Below are positions 34,437 through 43,590 of a stretch of DNA of 64,000 nt, in pieces. The notes beneath the pieces are model-generated. The model did no database searches. It worked only from the letters and a program-made list of their open reading frames with translations, and was not told where the DNA came from. The position numbers and the translations under genes were made by a program. Source of the DNA: JBMOUD01 sp049319665 (GTDB taxonomy: Bacteria > Pseudomonadota > Gammaproteobacteria > Enterobacterales > Enterobacteriaceae); assembly GCF_049319665.1 (NCBI RefSeq), contig NZ_JBMOUD010000011.1:62001-126000 (forward strand), given 5' to 3'. Position 1 is the stretch's first letter; each line of letters begins with the position of its first letter.

Positions 34437-35348
34437 TTACACTGAACCTAGCCACTCCTTATAGCGATGAGGCCATTCCACCGTTGGTGTGCCTGGTTTG
34501 CCCATACCAAAACCGTGCCCGCCGCTGGAGTAACGATGCATATCAACCGGCACATGTTCCCGCTCGCAGGCCGCGGCCATAATCAAGGTATTCTGCGGAT
34601 TGGAAATCGGGTCATCCTCGGCTTGTACTAAGAACATGGACGGCGTTTTTGGCGTCACGAAATTCTGCACTGACCACTGCGCATTCTCAGCATCCGATGC
34701 ATGAGGGCCGACGAGAATTTTGTGTGTTGAAGTATGGGTATAAGGTTTTTCGAGAGTGATTACCGGATAAATGAGAGCGGCACGATCGGCGTAAGCTCGA
34801 GTTCTATCTAAAGCATCCTGCTCTGGATAAGATTGAAAATCAGAACGAACAGCAGCCATACCTAATAAATGCCCGCCAGCGGAGAAGCCTAGCACGCTGA
34901 CATGCTTTTCACGGCTGCGAACAATGCGTAATGCGCGTTGTGCATCCTGTAATGACACTAGATTGCCATCGTTCCAGCCTTCATCTGGCAGGCGATAAGT
35001 TAGCACGTAAGCGGTATAACCTAAGTTCTTCAACCATTCGGCCGCTGGCCAAGCCTCTTGCCCCATCTCCATTCGCTTATAGCCACCACCAGCAGCGACA
35101 AGAACGGCTTGTCCATTTGGGTTGTCTGGGCGATAAACCTTCAATGAAGGGCGAGTGATGTTACTCAAGGCACCTTTGGCTGATAACTCTTCATCCCCCG
35201 TTGGGCCACCACCGCCTGGCGGAACGCCTTTCCATAACGCTATTTCAGTATTTTCCCCCGCTAGCATTTTGCTTTTAGCAAGCGCAGTGCCCGCTCGCAG
35301 AGCCACGATTGCTGCGGTTGAACCTACGATAAATTGACGACGATTCAT
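34437..35348 (-). CDS. Exported alpha/beta hydrolase with Tat-type signal
   Basis: 303 residues. N-terminal MNRRQFIVGSTAAIVALRAGTALA has a twin-arginine motif (RRQFIV), hydrophobic core and A-x-A-like end, so Tat export to the periplasm is likely. The mature part is an esterase-type alpha/beta hydrolase: oxyanion region AGGGY, nucleophile GFSAGGH, acid Asp in AEDDPIS, and His in SSGGHGFG. It resembles acetyl-xylan-esterase-type enzymes; substrate unknown. It occupies the place between cpxP and pfkA where E. coli has fieF. Confidence 0.82.
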   Translation of the reverse strand: MNRRQFIVGSTAAIVALRAGTALAKSKMLAGENTEIALWKGVPPGGGGPTGDEELSAKGALSNITRPSLKVYRPDNPNGQAVLVAAGGGYKRMEMGQEAWPAAEWLKNLGYTAYVLTYRLPDEGWNDGNLVSLQDAQRALRIVRSREKHVSVLGFSAGGHLLGMAAVRSDFQSYPEQDALDRTRAYADRAALIYPVITLEKPYTHTSTHKILVGPHASDAENAQWSVQNFVTPKTPSMFLVQAEDDPISNPQNTLIMAAACEREHVPVDMHRYSSGGHGFGMGKPGTPTVEWPHRYKEWLGSV

Positions 35349-35983
35349 GATTACCTTGCTTTAGATAGTTAACGAGGAGGTAATAAAATCATAACAATTT
35401 GAATATATAACAAAAAAATTATGATGATTAGTAAGTAAGCATCATTTTGTATGATCCGCCTGCATGACTTTGACTCGGACAGAAAGCTTAGCCAGCACTG
35501 CTTTTTGGCAATGGTAAGTAATCATAGAACAGGTTGTTGCTTTCTTCGTGGGCGTTTTTCGTGAAAAGAAACATATTTTTGAGCCAACTTGTCGCATTAT
35601 CAGTCAGATGTATCGTCGAAGAATGCTATTCTTAATGTCATAATCTTATGTCTACTCTGTCAGGGCAGTAACCATAAGAGCAGCTTACTGTTTTGAACCG
35701 TGATCCTCATGCAGTGTTGTGTGTTATTTCTGGCATAACTGCTTGTAAATTCAGTAGCAGCAAGTAAATTGCCATGACGATGTTTGAGTAACTAAAGACG
35801 CAGGGCAGCTCGTTAAACGAGTACTAAATAAGAGTAAGTAGGGCTGACCTGAATCAATTCAGCATTGGGTGTTTTGATATATGATATGAGCATTGATAGC
35901 CAGTAATGGCTCTTGGTCGTTCGACGAGACCCAGTGTGTTCAAGAATATTTAAGAAATTGAATCTACAAGTTCAGAGGTAGTC
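35349..35983. other. Long intergenic region upstream of pfkA
   Basis: 635 bp without a credible ORF between the divergent hydrolase gene and pfkA. The proximal 180 bp holds several small hairpins: CTCGTT/AACGAG (35809-35821), CTGAAT/ATTCAG (35849-35862), GAGC...GCTC (35888-35912) and GGTCGT..GAGACC (35915-35931). No fieF remnant was recognised. Confidence 0.55.
35849..35862. promoter_or_regulatory. Candidate Cra (FruR) operator upstream of pfkA
   Basis: CTGAATCAATTCAG is a palindrome close to the Cra consensus core TGAAWC-N-TTCA, and E. coli pfkA is Cra-repressed. Its position about 120 bp before the pfkA ATG fits, but the promoter was not located. Confidence 0.5.
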
Positions 35984-36946
35984 ATGATCAAAAAAATTGG
36001 TGTACTGACAAGCGGCGGCGATGCCCCGGGTATGAATGCTGCAATACGTGGCGTTGTGCGAGCGGCATTGACCGAAAACCTTGAAGTTTTCGGCATTTAC
36101 GACGGCTACCTCGGCTTGTATGAAGATCGCATGGATAAGTTGGATCGCTACAGCGTATCTGATGTGATTAATCGCGGTGGTACTTTCCTCGGTTCGGCGC
36201 GTTTCCCAGAGTTTCGCGATGATGAAATTCGTGGCAAAGCTATTGAGAACATGAAAAGACGCGGCATCGATGCGTTAGTCGTTATTGGCGGTGACGGTTC
36301 TTACATGGGGGCAAAACGCCTGACGGAAATGGGTTTCCCTTGTATCGGCCTTCCTGGCACTATCGATAACGACGTTGCCGGTACTGACTACACCATCGGT
36401 TATTTCACCGCGTTAAGTACCGTTGTTGAAGCTATTGACCGTCTGCGTGACACCTCGTCTTCTCACCAACGTATTTCAATTGTTGAAGTGATGGGGCGCT
36501 ACTGTGGTGATTTGACCATGGCTGCGGCTATTGCCGGTGGTTGTGAGTTTATCGTCATCCCTGAAGTAGAATTCAAACGTGACGACCTGGTTGCTGAAAT
36601 CAAAGCCGGTATCGCCAAAGGAAAAAAACACGCTATCGTCGCTATCACCGAGCATATCTGTGACATCGGTGATTTAGCGCGCCATATCGAAACTGAAACT
36701 CGTCGTGAAACGCGCGCAACCGTGTTAGGTCATATTCAACGCGGTGGCTCACCCGTCGCTTATGACCGTATTCTGGCATCACGTATGGGCGCTTACTCCA
36801 TCGAGTTGCTGCTCAAAGGTTACGGCGGCCGTTGTGTCGGCGTACAAAACGAGAAACTGGTTCATCACGATATTATCGACGCAATTGAGAACATGAAGCG
36901 CCCGTTCAAAGCCGATCTGTGGGAAACGGCTAAGAAGCTTTACTAA
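35984..36946 (+). CDS. pfkA: 6-phosphofructokinase I
   Basis: ATP-dependent phosphorylation of fructose 6-phosphate, the main control point of glycolysis. 320 residues. ATP-binding TSGGDAPGMNAAIRG at 9-23, VIGGDGSYMGAKRL near 100, and the catalytic PGTIDNDVAGTD (Asp127 region) near 124; effector-site RRETRATVLGH. Followed by a good terminator and sbp. Confidence 0.98.
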   Translation: MIKKIGVLTSGGDAPGMNAAIRGVVRAALTENLEVFGIYDGYLGLYEDRMDKLDRYSVSDVINRGGTFLGSARFPEFRDDEIRGKAIENMKRRGIDALVVIGGDGSYMGAKRLTEMGFPCIGLPGTIDNDVAGTDYTIGYFTALSTVVEAIDRLRDTSSSHQRISIVEVMGRYCGDLTMAAAIAGGCEFIVIPEVEFKRDDLVAEIKAGIAKGKKHAIVAITEHICDIGDLARHIETETRRETRATVLGHIQRGGSPVAYDRILASRMGAYSIELLLKGYGGRCVGVQNEKLVHHDIIDAIENMKRPFKADLWETAKKLY

Positions 36947-36975
36947 GTCGTGTGTAGATAAACTTACCTGTTTCT

Positions 36976-37001
36976 AAAGCCTCCTTTTTCGGAGGCTTTT
37001 T
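36976..37001 (+). terminator. pfkA terminator
   Basis: Stem AAGCCTCC (36977-36984) / GGAGGCTT (36991-36998) with a T-rich loop and trailing Ts. Confidence 0.9.
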
Positions 37002-37141
37002 AGTTCCTACCTCTCCCATATGCCAAAAAGGTATAGAAAAAAACCTTTTAATCTTTATTACATTCCTTTTTCTCTGGCAGGCTGAAGTTATCTGATTTGT
37101 TTGATTACTTTTTATCAAGACTGACTTCTGGAGAAAGCATA

Positions 37142-38131
37142 ATGCGTAGATTGGGCGTAGGTTTGGCGCTGATGTTGGTGACAGCAGGGGCGTTAGCGAA
37201 AGATATTCAGTTGCTTAATGTGTCATACGACCCAACTCGTGAGCTTTATGAAAATTATAATAAAGCTTTTAGCAAATACTGGCTGGAGAAAACCGGTGAT
37301 AATGTGACGATTCGTCAGTCACACGGTGGTTCTGGCAAACAGGCAACGTCGGTCATTAACGGTATTGAAGCGGATGTGGTGACATTGGCTTTGCAGTCAG
37401 ATGTTGATGCAATAGCTGAGCGTGGCCGTATTAACAAAGATTGGCAAACTCGCCTGCCGGATAACTCTGCGCCTTATACCTCGACCATCGTTTTCTTGGT
37501 GCGCAAGGGTAATCCAAAAGGCATCCATGACTGGAATGATTTGATTAAACCTGGTGTGTCCGTTATCTCACCAAACCCTAAGACCTCTGGTGGTGCGCGC
37601 TGGAACTATCTGGCGGCGTGGGGTTATGCACTGCATCACAACAATAATGACAAAGCCAAAGCCGAAGATTTCCTGCGTGCGTTATACAAAAATGTCGAAG
37701 TCCAGGATTCAGGGGCGCGTGGTGCGACCAATACTTTTGTTGAGCGTGGCATTGGTGATGTGCTGATTTCATGGGAAAACGACGCAATACTGGCCAGCAA
37801 AGACTTAGGTAAAGGTCAGTTTGAAATTATTAACCCAAGCGAGTCAATTTTGGCTGAGCCGACGGTTTCTGTGGTAGATAAAGTGGTCGATAAACGTGGT
37901 ACGCGTGATGTTGCGACGGCTTATCTGAAGTATCTCTACTCCCCAGAAGGCCAGACTATTGCGGCAGAGAATTTCTACCGTCCGCGTGATCCTGAAGTTG
38001 CGAAGAAATTTACTGCGCAGTTCCCGCCAATTAAATTGTTCACCGTTGATCAGGTCGCGGGTGGCTGGACTCAGGCCCAAAAAGATCATTTCTCTAACGG
38101 CGGTATTTTCGACCAGATTAGCAAGCGCTAA
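37142..38131 (+). CDS. sbp: Periplasmic sulfate-binding protein
   Basis: Binds sulfate and thiosulfate for the CysUWA ABC transporter. 329 residues with a cleavable signal peptide (MRRLGVGLALMLVTAGALA). Mature DIQLLNVSYDPTRELYE and the SHGGSGKQA sulfate-binding loop (about 64-72) are family hallmarks, as is PNPKTSGGARWNYLAAW. The ATG at 37142 is preferred over the frame start at 37097, since it follows TGGAGAAAGC and starts the signal peptide. Feeds the cysteine pathway to which cysE belongs. Confidence 0.97.
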   Translation: MRRLGVGLALMLVTAGALAKDIQLLNVSYDPTRELYENYNKAFSKYWLEKTGDNVTIRQSHGGSGKQATSVINGIEADVVTLALQSDVDAIAERGRINKDWQTRLPDNSAPYTSTIVFLVRKGNPKGIHDWNDLIKPGVSVISPNPKTSGGARWNYLAAWGYALHHNNNDKAKAEDFLRALYKNVEVQDSGARGATNTFVERGIGDVLISWENDAILASKDLGKGQFEIINPSESILAEPTVSVVDKVVDKRGTRDVATAYLKYLYSPEGQTIAAENFYRPRDPEVAKKFTAQFPPIKLFTVDQVAGGWTQAQKDHFSNGGIFDQISKR

Positions 38132-38147
38132 TCCCACCGTCAGAGAC

Positions 38148-38175
38148 AAAAAACCCCGAAAATTCGGGGTTTTTT
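38148..38175. terminator. Bidirectional terminator between sbp and tpiA
   Basis: Stem ACCCCGAA (38153-38160) / TTCGGGGT (38163-38170) flanked by A-run and T-run in a convergent gap. Confidence 0.9.
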
Positions 38176-38217
38176 ATTGTCTGCATTAGCGTGATTGATT
38201 CACGAGAATTGCAGCAA

Positions 38218-38985
38218 TTAAGCTTTTTTAGCTTCAGCAGCCGCTTTAACGATAACTGCAAAGGCATCGGCTTTCAGCGATGCGCCGCCAACCAATGCTC
38301 CGTCGATATCCGGCTGAGTAAAGAGCTCAGCGGCGTTAGCAGCATTCACAGAACCGCCGTACTGGATGATCACTTGTTTAGCGATATCAGCATCTTGCTT
38401 AGCAACGTGGTCACGGATGAATTTATGCACCGCTTGCGCTTGCGCAGGGGTGGCTGATTTACCGGTACCGATTGCCCAAACGGGTTCGTAGGCGATAACT
38501 GCGCCAGCGAAAGCCTGTGCACCCAGTGTGTTTAGTACTGCGTCCAGTTGTTTAGCACAAACGGCTTCAGTTTGACCCGCTTCGTTTTCTGCTTCGGTTT
38601 CACCAATACACAGTACTGGAGTTAAACCCGCTTCTTTCAACACACCGAATTTCTTGGCAATGAATTCGTCGCTTTCTTTGTGGTAAGTACGACGTTCAGA
38701 GTGGCCGATAATGATGTATTTTGCGCCAATATCTTTAAGCATGTCGGCAGAAGTTTCACCGGTAAATGCGCCAGACAGATTGGTATCAACGTTTTGTGCA
38801 CCCAAAACAATACGGCTGCCAGCTAAAGCGTGTTTAGCCTGAGACAGATAAAGCTCCGGTGGCGCGATGGCAACACCACAGCCTTCAACGGTGCTTAGCT
38901 CATTGCGCAATGCAGCAATCAGCTCGTTAACCATATGAGTACTACCATTCAACTTCCAGTTACCCATAACTAATGGATGGCGCAT
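38218..38985 (-). CDS. tpiA: Triosephosphate isomerase
   Basis: Interconverts dihydroxyacetone phosphate and glyceraldehyde 3-phosphate in glycolysis. 255 residues, TIM barrel. N-terminal GNWKLNG with the catalytic Lys, electrophile His in IIGHSERR (about 95), and catalytic Glu in VIAYEPVWAIGTGK (about 167). Phosphate loop QYGGSVNAANA. Well-placed GGAGGAAGA ribosome site upstream. Confidence 0.98.
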   Translation of the reverse strand: MRHPLVMGNWKLNGSTHMVNELIAALRNELSTVEGCGVAIAPPELYLSQAKHALAGSRIVLGAQNVDTNLSGAFTGETSADMLKDIGAKYIIIGHSERRTYHKESDEFIAKKFGVLKEAGLTPVLCIGETEAENEAGQTEAVCAKQLDAVLNTLGAQAFAGAVIAYEPVWAIGTGKSATPAQAQAVHKFIRDHVAKQDADIAKQVIIQYGGSVNAANAAELFTQPDIDGALVGGASLKADAFAVIVKAAAEAKKA

Positions 38986-39142
38986 GTTTCTTCCTCCAAA
39001 GGGGGACGCGAGTTTCGATTAAAATTTCTGCCGAACAAGCAGATTACCTGCGCAACAGTATAAAGATCATTGGCGGCAAAGGCTTTGCTTTTTGTCATTA
39101 ATCACCAGCATCTCGCCACCTATTTAGGCGCTGTACAAGCAA

Positions 39143-39742
39143 TTATGGCTCGCTCAATGCCAGCTTTACCGGTTCGACGGCAAAGGTCAGCCCCTTTTCT
39201 CCGTTATCGGAAACGACATAACGGATAGCGCCAACCTGTTGTTGATAAAATGGTGAGCCTTTACCTTTATCCAGCAATGACGTCACTTTGGTTACGCTCT
39301 GTGCCACGTTCAGGGTTGGGTCAAACTGGCGCATCACATTGGCCATATAAGCGATAGCGGTGGTGCGTGCCGCTTTGGCTTCTGGCCCTTGGATGGGCAG
39401 ATAGGTAATTTGCAGAGTTTTAACTTTACCCGTGCCTTTTTCGAGTGCGGTCGAGGCAAACAAGTCTTCGTTAATTTTGCTGGCAGCCCGAGTCAGCACA
39501 TTATTGCCGGGAGCATCTTGTATCGCATGAAACTCATCGATTTGCTGCGTTGGATTCGCAAGGTTGTACTTCAGACGAAAATCCGCAATCGAAATTTCAA
39601 ACGTTGGTGCACCTGCCATCAAATAAGGGGCTTTTGGCGCGTCATCATTGGCATGTTGTTCTGCTGGAGGCGCTGCCATAACGGCTGTACTACTCACGAG
39701 CAACAAAGCGGGGAGAGCGTGGCGAATAAAGAGAGTTAGCAT
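39143..39742 (-). CDS. yiiQ: DUF1454 family periplasmic protein YiiQ
   Basis: Uncharacterised family. 199 residues with a signal peptide (MLTLFIRHALPALLLVSSTAVMA) followed by a mature domain with no recognised catalytic motif; ALEKGTGKVKTLQITYLPIQG is the kind of conserved stretch seen in the family. Lies between tpiA and fpr as in E. coli. Function unknown. Confidence 0.85.
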   Translation of the reverse strand: MLTLFIRHALPALLLVSSTAVMAAPPAEQHANDDAPKAPYLMAGAPTFEISIADFRLKYNLANPTQQIDEFHAIQDAPGNNVLTRAASKINEDLFASTALEKGTGKVKTLQITYLPIQGPEAKAARTTAIAYMANVMRQFDPTLNVAQSVTKVTSLLDKGKGSPFYQQQVGAIRYVVSDNGEKGLTFAVEPVKLALSEP

Positions 39743-39813
39743 ATGGCGGGTTCTTTTATATCGACGATAGTCTGATTAAAGCGGGGAGAGGCCTTGTTTG
39801 TCAAAGGCGAAGT

Positions 39814-39853
39814 TATTATCACGCAGGTGGTATTACCCACCTGCGTGATAATA
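39814..39853 (-). terminator. Long perfect hairpin immediately after fpr
   Basis: Seventeen-bp perfect arms TATTATCACGCAGGTGG (39814-39830) and CCACCTGCGTGATAATA (39837-39853) with a 6-nt loop, abutting the fpr stop codon. No strong U-tract on the minus strand, so terminator or 3'-end stabiliser. Confidence 0.75.
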
Positions 39854-40600
39854 TTACCAGTAATTCTCGCTAGTAATATGCCCCGGTTTACGGCGTAAAT
39901 GTTTACGCATTCCCCGTTGATCTTTCAGTAATTGCTGAGTGTCTTTTACCATTTGTGGATTACCGCAGACCATAATATGGCTATCTTCGGCATCCATTTT
40001 TAAGCCAACGGCGGCTTCTAATGAGCCATCGTCGATTAATGCAGGTACGCGGCCTGTTAACGAACCTACTGCTTCTTCACGGCTGACTACGGTCTGAATA
40101 CGCAGCTTGCCGTTATAACGTTGTTGCAATTGCTGCATGAGCGGCAAATAGCTTAGATCCTGAGATAAACGGGCGGCATGAACTAAGACAATATTCTTAA
40201 AGCGCTCCAGGCCAATCCCTTCTTGTAAAATAGACAAGAACGGGCCGATAGCGGTACCTGTAGCGATCATCCACAGCGTGTCACATTCCGGTACTTCTTC
40301 AATCACAAAGAATCCGGCGGCCTCTTTGGTGACTAAAATCTCGTCACCAGGTTGCATCACCTTAAGCTTTGGGCTGAGTTTTCCATCTGGCACATTAACC
40401 AGATAAAACTCAAGATTGTTATTGCTTGGTGCATTGACGTAGGAGTAAGCGCGTTGAACGCGTGTACCTTCAATGTCCATTGATAACTTGGCATATTGCC
40501 CGGCGGTGAAACTATCGACGGGGGCATTAACAGTGATACTGAATAAATTTTCGGTCCAGTGCTCAACTTTAGTCACTTTTCCAGACATCCATTCGGCCAT
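39854..40600 (-). CDS. fpr: Ferredoxin/flavodoxin-NADP+ reductase
   Basis: FAD enzyme passing electrons between NADPH and flavodoxin/ferredoxin; a SoxRS target in E. coli. 248 residues. FAD-binding RAYSYVNAP (about 50) and the AAGFFV loop, NADP-binding ATGTAIGPFLS (about 113) and CGNPQMV near the C-terminus, ending NYW with an aromatic terminal residue over FAD. The ATG at 40600 gives family N-terminus MAEWMSGKVTKV; 16 further upstream residues are rejected. Confidence 0.96.
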   Translation of the reverse strand: MAEWMSGKVTKVEHWTENLFSITVNAPVDSFTAGQYAKLSMDIEGTRVQRAYSYVNAPSNNNLEFYLVNVPDGKLSPKLKVMQPGDEILVTKEAAGFFVIEEVPECDTLWMIATGTAIGPFLSILQEGIGLERFKNIVLVHAARLSQDLSYLPLMQQLQQRYNGKLRIQTVVSREEAVGSLTGRVPALIDDGSLEAAVGLKMDAEDSHIMVCGNPQMVKDTQQLLKDQRGMRKHLRRKPGHITSENYW

Positions 40601-40840
40601 AGGGTGTGCTTCCGCTTTGATGTATACCTTGCATGCTTGATGTTGCATCTGTGTTGGCTACGGTCACTTACCCGACTCACTTACTTGTGTAAGCATCATC
40701 GGGATGCGCTTCCTTACCGCCTTGATACAACACCAATTATTTTGGGTATATCTGATGATTAATGCCGCGATTCTATTTCATATTTTGTACAAAGGATTAT
40801 CGATTAAATGTCATCGCATTGGGCGTATGAATAGAAAATC

Positions 40841-40867
40841 CCCGCAGCCAGTATCAAAAGCTGCGGG
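40841..40867 (-). terminator. glpX terminator
   Basis: Stem CCCGCAGC (40841-40848) / GCTGCGGG (40860-40867) just after glpX, followed on the minus strand by GATTTTC. Confidence 0.75.
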
Positions 40868-40873
40868 TGAGAA

Positions 40874-41884
40874 CTAGATAATCAGTTCGTGTAGCGCGGC
40901 GTCTTTACGGTCGAGATAATGGGTTGAGCGGATACGGCGGATGGTGCGAGATTTACCGCGGATCAACAGTGTCTCTGTTGTCGCCATATTGCCCTGGCGG
41001 CTGATACCTTGCAGCAAGTCACCTGTTGTGATCCCGGTGGCAGAAAAAATCACATTGTCGTTGCGGGCCATCTCATCCAGAGCAAGAACTTTGCCCGCTT
41101 CAATGCCCATCTGCTGGCAACGTGCTAGCTCTTCTTCACCAATACGGCGGTTTTCAGCGCTATCACCTTTAACATGATGGCGTGCTAATAAGCGACCTTG
41201 CATATCACCATCCAGTGCACGAATAACCGCAGCAGAAATTACCCCTTCGGGTGCGCCGCCAATGCCGTACATTACGTCTACTTCGCTCTCTGGCATACAA
41301 GTGAGAATGGTGGCGGCTACATCGCCGTCTGGGAAGGCAAATACTCGCACGCCCAGTTGCTGCATCTCGCGAATAATATCGTCATGGCGTGGTTTGGCTA
41401 GAATAGATACTGTCAATTCGCTCAGCGGTTTGTTCAGGCTCTTGGCAATCGTACGCAGATTATCAGCCAGCGGTAGCGATAAGTTGATACTGCCTTTCGC
41501 TCCTGGGCCAACTACCAGTTTCTCCATATACATGTCAGGTGCATTAAGAAATGATCCTTTATCCCCGACGGCTAGTACCGTCAGCGCGTTAGCTTGCCCC
41601 ATGGCAGTCATTCTGGTGCCTTCGATCGGGTCTACGGCGATATCTACCGCATCGCCCTTGCCGGTACCTACGGCTTCGCCGATATACAACATTGGCGCTT
41701 CATCGATTTCACCTTCGCCAATAACAATTTTGCCCTCGATATCCACCTTGTTAAGCATAATGCGCATCGCTTGCACGGCAGCATTATCAGCCAGGTTTTT
41801 GTCCCCACGGCCAAGCCATTTATAACCAGCAAGGGCAGCAGCTTCAGTAACACGGGAGAATTCGATAGCTAATTCACGTTTCAT
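40874..41884 (-). CDS. glpX: Class II fructose-1,6-bisphosphatase
   Basis: Gluconeogenic phosphatase, 336 residues. Metal/substrate motifs: GEIDEAPML (about 58), AVDPIEGTRMTAMGQANAL (about 84-102) with the lithium-sensitive-phosphatase DPIEGT core, and YGIGGAPEGVISAA (about 205). Follows glpK on the same strand but with a terminator between them. Confidence 0.97.
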   Translation of the reverse strand: MKRELAIEFSRVTEAAALAGYKWLGRGDKNLADNAAVQAMRIMLNKVDIEGKIVIGEGEIDEAPMLYIGEAVGTGKGDAVDIAVDPIEGTRMTAMGQANALTVLAVGDKGSFLNAPDMYMEKLVVGPGAKGSINLSLPLADNLRTIAKSLNKPLSELTVSILAKPRHDDIIREMQQLGVRVFAFPDGDVAATILTCMPESEVDVMYGIGGAPEGVISAAVIRALDGDMQGRLLARHHVKGDSAENRRIGEEELARCQQMGIEAGKVLALDEMARNDNVIFSATGITTGDLLQGISRQGNMATTETLLIRGKSRTIRRIRSTHYLDRKDAALHELII

Positions 41885-41965
41885 GACTCAGTCCATATTG
41901 AGGGAGTAATGGGAGATTGTATAAACGGAATACTATCACAGCGTCGGGAGGGATGAGGCGGCATA

Positions 41966-41992
41966 AAAAAACTCCCCATTTAGGGGAGTTTT
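41966..41992 (-). terminator. Terminator between glpK and glpX
   Basis: ACTCCCC (41971-41977) / GGGGAGT (41983-41989); on the minus strand it is followed by seven Ts. Well formed, so glpX is likely transcribed by read-through or its own promoter. Confidence 0.87.
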
Positions 41993-42024
41993 GGATAGCG
42001 ATTTAAACGGGCTCAATGTTGCGA

Positions 42025-43548
42025 TTATTCGTCGTGATCTTCCCACGAACGTACGCGAGATACCGCTTTCTGCCAACCTTTGTAACGTACATTACGCTCA
42101 GTGGTTTCAATGCTTGGGCGGAATTCTCTTTCGATAGTCGCTTTAGCACGAACTTCGTCGAGATCGTTCCAGAAGCCTACAGCCAGACCCGCCAGATAGG
42201 CGGCGCCCAATGCAGTGACTTCCAACACCTCTGGACGTTCAACACGGGTGCCTAAAATGTCAGACTGGAACTGCATCAGGAAGTTGTTGGCGACAGCGCC
42301 ACCATCGACACGCAGAGCCTGCAGACGTGCGCCTGAGTCAGCTTGCATCGCATCCAATACGTCACGGGTCTGATAAGCAATAGACTCCAGCGTAGCGCGG
42401 ATGATGTGGTTGCTGTTAGCACCACGGCTTAAACCGAAGATAGCGCCGCGTGCATATGGGTCCCAGTAAGGTGCACCCAAGCCGGTAAAGGCAGGAACAA
42501 CATACACACCGTTAGTATCTTTCACTTTATTGGCGAAATATTCGGAGTCGGCGGCATCGTTGATGAGCTTCATCTGGTCACGTAGCCATTGAATAGAGGC
42601 ACCGCCAACGAACACTGCACCTTCCAGTGCGTAGTTCACTTCACCTTTCGGTCCACAAGCAATAGTGGTCAACAGACCATTTTTTGATGCTACTGCTTCA
42701 GTTCCGGTATTCATCAACAGGAAGCAGCCTGTTCCGTAGGTATTTTTAGCCATACCTTTTTGTACGCACAGTTGGCCATAAAGCGCCGCCTGTTGGTCAC
42801 CGGCGATCCCGGCGATTGGAATACGTGTACCGCCTTTACCACCGATGTTGGTTTGGCCGTAAACTTCTGAAGAGGCGCGCACTTCTGGCAGCATTTCACT
42901 CGGGATATCCAAAGCTTCTAACATGCGTTCATCCCACTTGAGAGTGTGAATGTTGAACAGCATGGTACGTGAAGCATTGGTGTAATCAGTAACGTGGACG
43001 CGGCCTTGGGTCATTTTCCATACCAGCCAGGTATCAACGGTACCAAATAATAGCTCACCGCGTTTTGCACGCTCACGGGAACCTTCAACGTGGTCAAGGA
43101 TCCATTTTACTTTAGTACCGGAGAAATACGGGTCGACAACTAAGCCGGTATTTTCGCGGATATAGTCTTCTAATCCGTCTTTCTTCAGCTTTTCACAAAT
43201 CTCTGCAGTACGGCGGCATTGCCAGACGATGGCATTATAAATTGGCTTACCGGTGTCTTTTTCCCAGACGATAGTGGTTTCACGTTGGTTGGTGATACCA
43301 ATACCGGCAATTTGGTCTGAGTTAATGTCGGCTTTGGCCAGCACTTCAACAAGCACTGAGCTTTGTGATGCCCAAATTTCCATTGGGTCGTGCTCAACCC
43401 AACCTGATTTAGGATAGATTTGGGTAAATTCACGCTGAGAGATGCTAACGATATTAGCATCATGGTCCAACACGACTGCGCGTGAACTGGTTGTGCCCTG
43501 GTCGAGAGCAACGATGTATTTTTTTTCGTGAGTCTTATCGTTTGACAT
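42025..43548 (-). CDS. glpK: Glycerol kinase
   Basis: Phosphorylates glycerol to glycerol 3-phosphate, trapping what GlpF lets in. FGGY family, 507 residues. ATP loop ALDQGTTSSRAVV near 14, substrate-binding NQRETTIVWE near 83, and GDQQAALYGQ / FTGLGAPYWDP in the second half. The C-terminus RSWEDHDE resembles E. coli. Lies 42 bp after glpF. Confidence 0.98.
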   Translation of the reverse strand: MSNDKTHEKKYIVALDQGTTSSRAVVLDHDANIVSISQREFTQIYPKSGWVEHDPMEIWASQSSVLVEVLAKADINSDQIAGIGITNQRETTIVWEKDTGKPIYNAIVWQCRRTAEICEKLKKDGLEDYIRENTGLVVDPYFSGTKVKWILDHVEGSRERAKRGELLFGTVDTWLVWKMTQGRVHVTDYTNASRTMLFNIHTLKWDERMLEALDIPSEMLPEVRASSEVYGQTNIGGKGGTRIPIAGIAGDQQAALYGQLCVQKGMAKNTYGTGCFLLMNTGTEAVASKNGLLTTIACGPKGEVNYALEGAVFVGGASIQWLRDQMKLINDAADSEYFANKVKDTNGVYVVPAFTGLGAPYWDPYARGAIFGLSRGANSNHIIRATLESIAYQTRDVLDAMQADSGARLQALRVDGGAVANNFLMQFQSDILGTRVERPEVLEVTALGAAYLAGLAVGFWNDLDEVRAKATIEREFRPSIETTERNVRYKGWQKAVSRVRSWEDHDE

Positions 43549-43590
43549 AATTTCCGTCCTGCAAAATTGAGCAATGAATAGTGTAGCGTA

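Noticed and set aside
41262..41825. 187-codon ORF antisense to glpX
   Set aside because: Ser/Ala/Pro-rich shadow frame of glpX with no own ribosome site.
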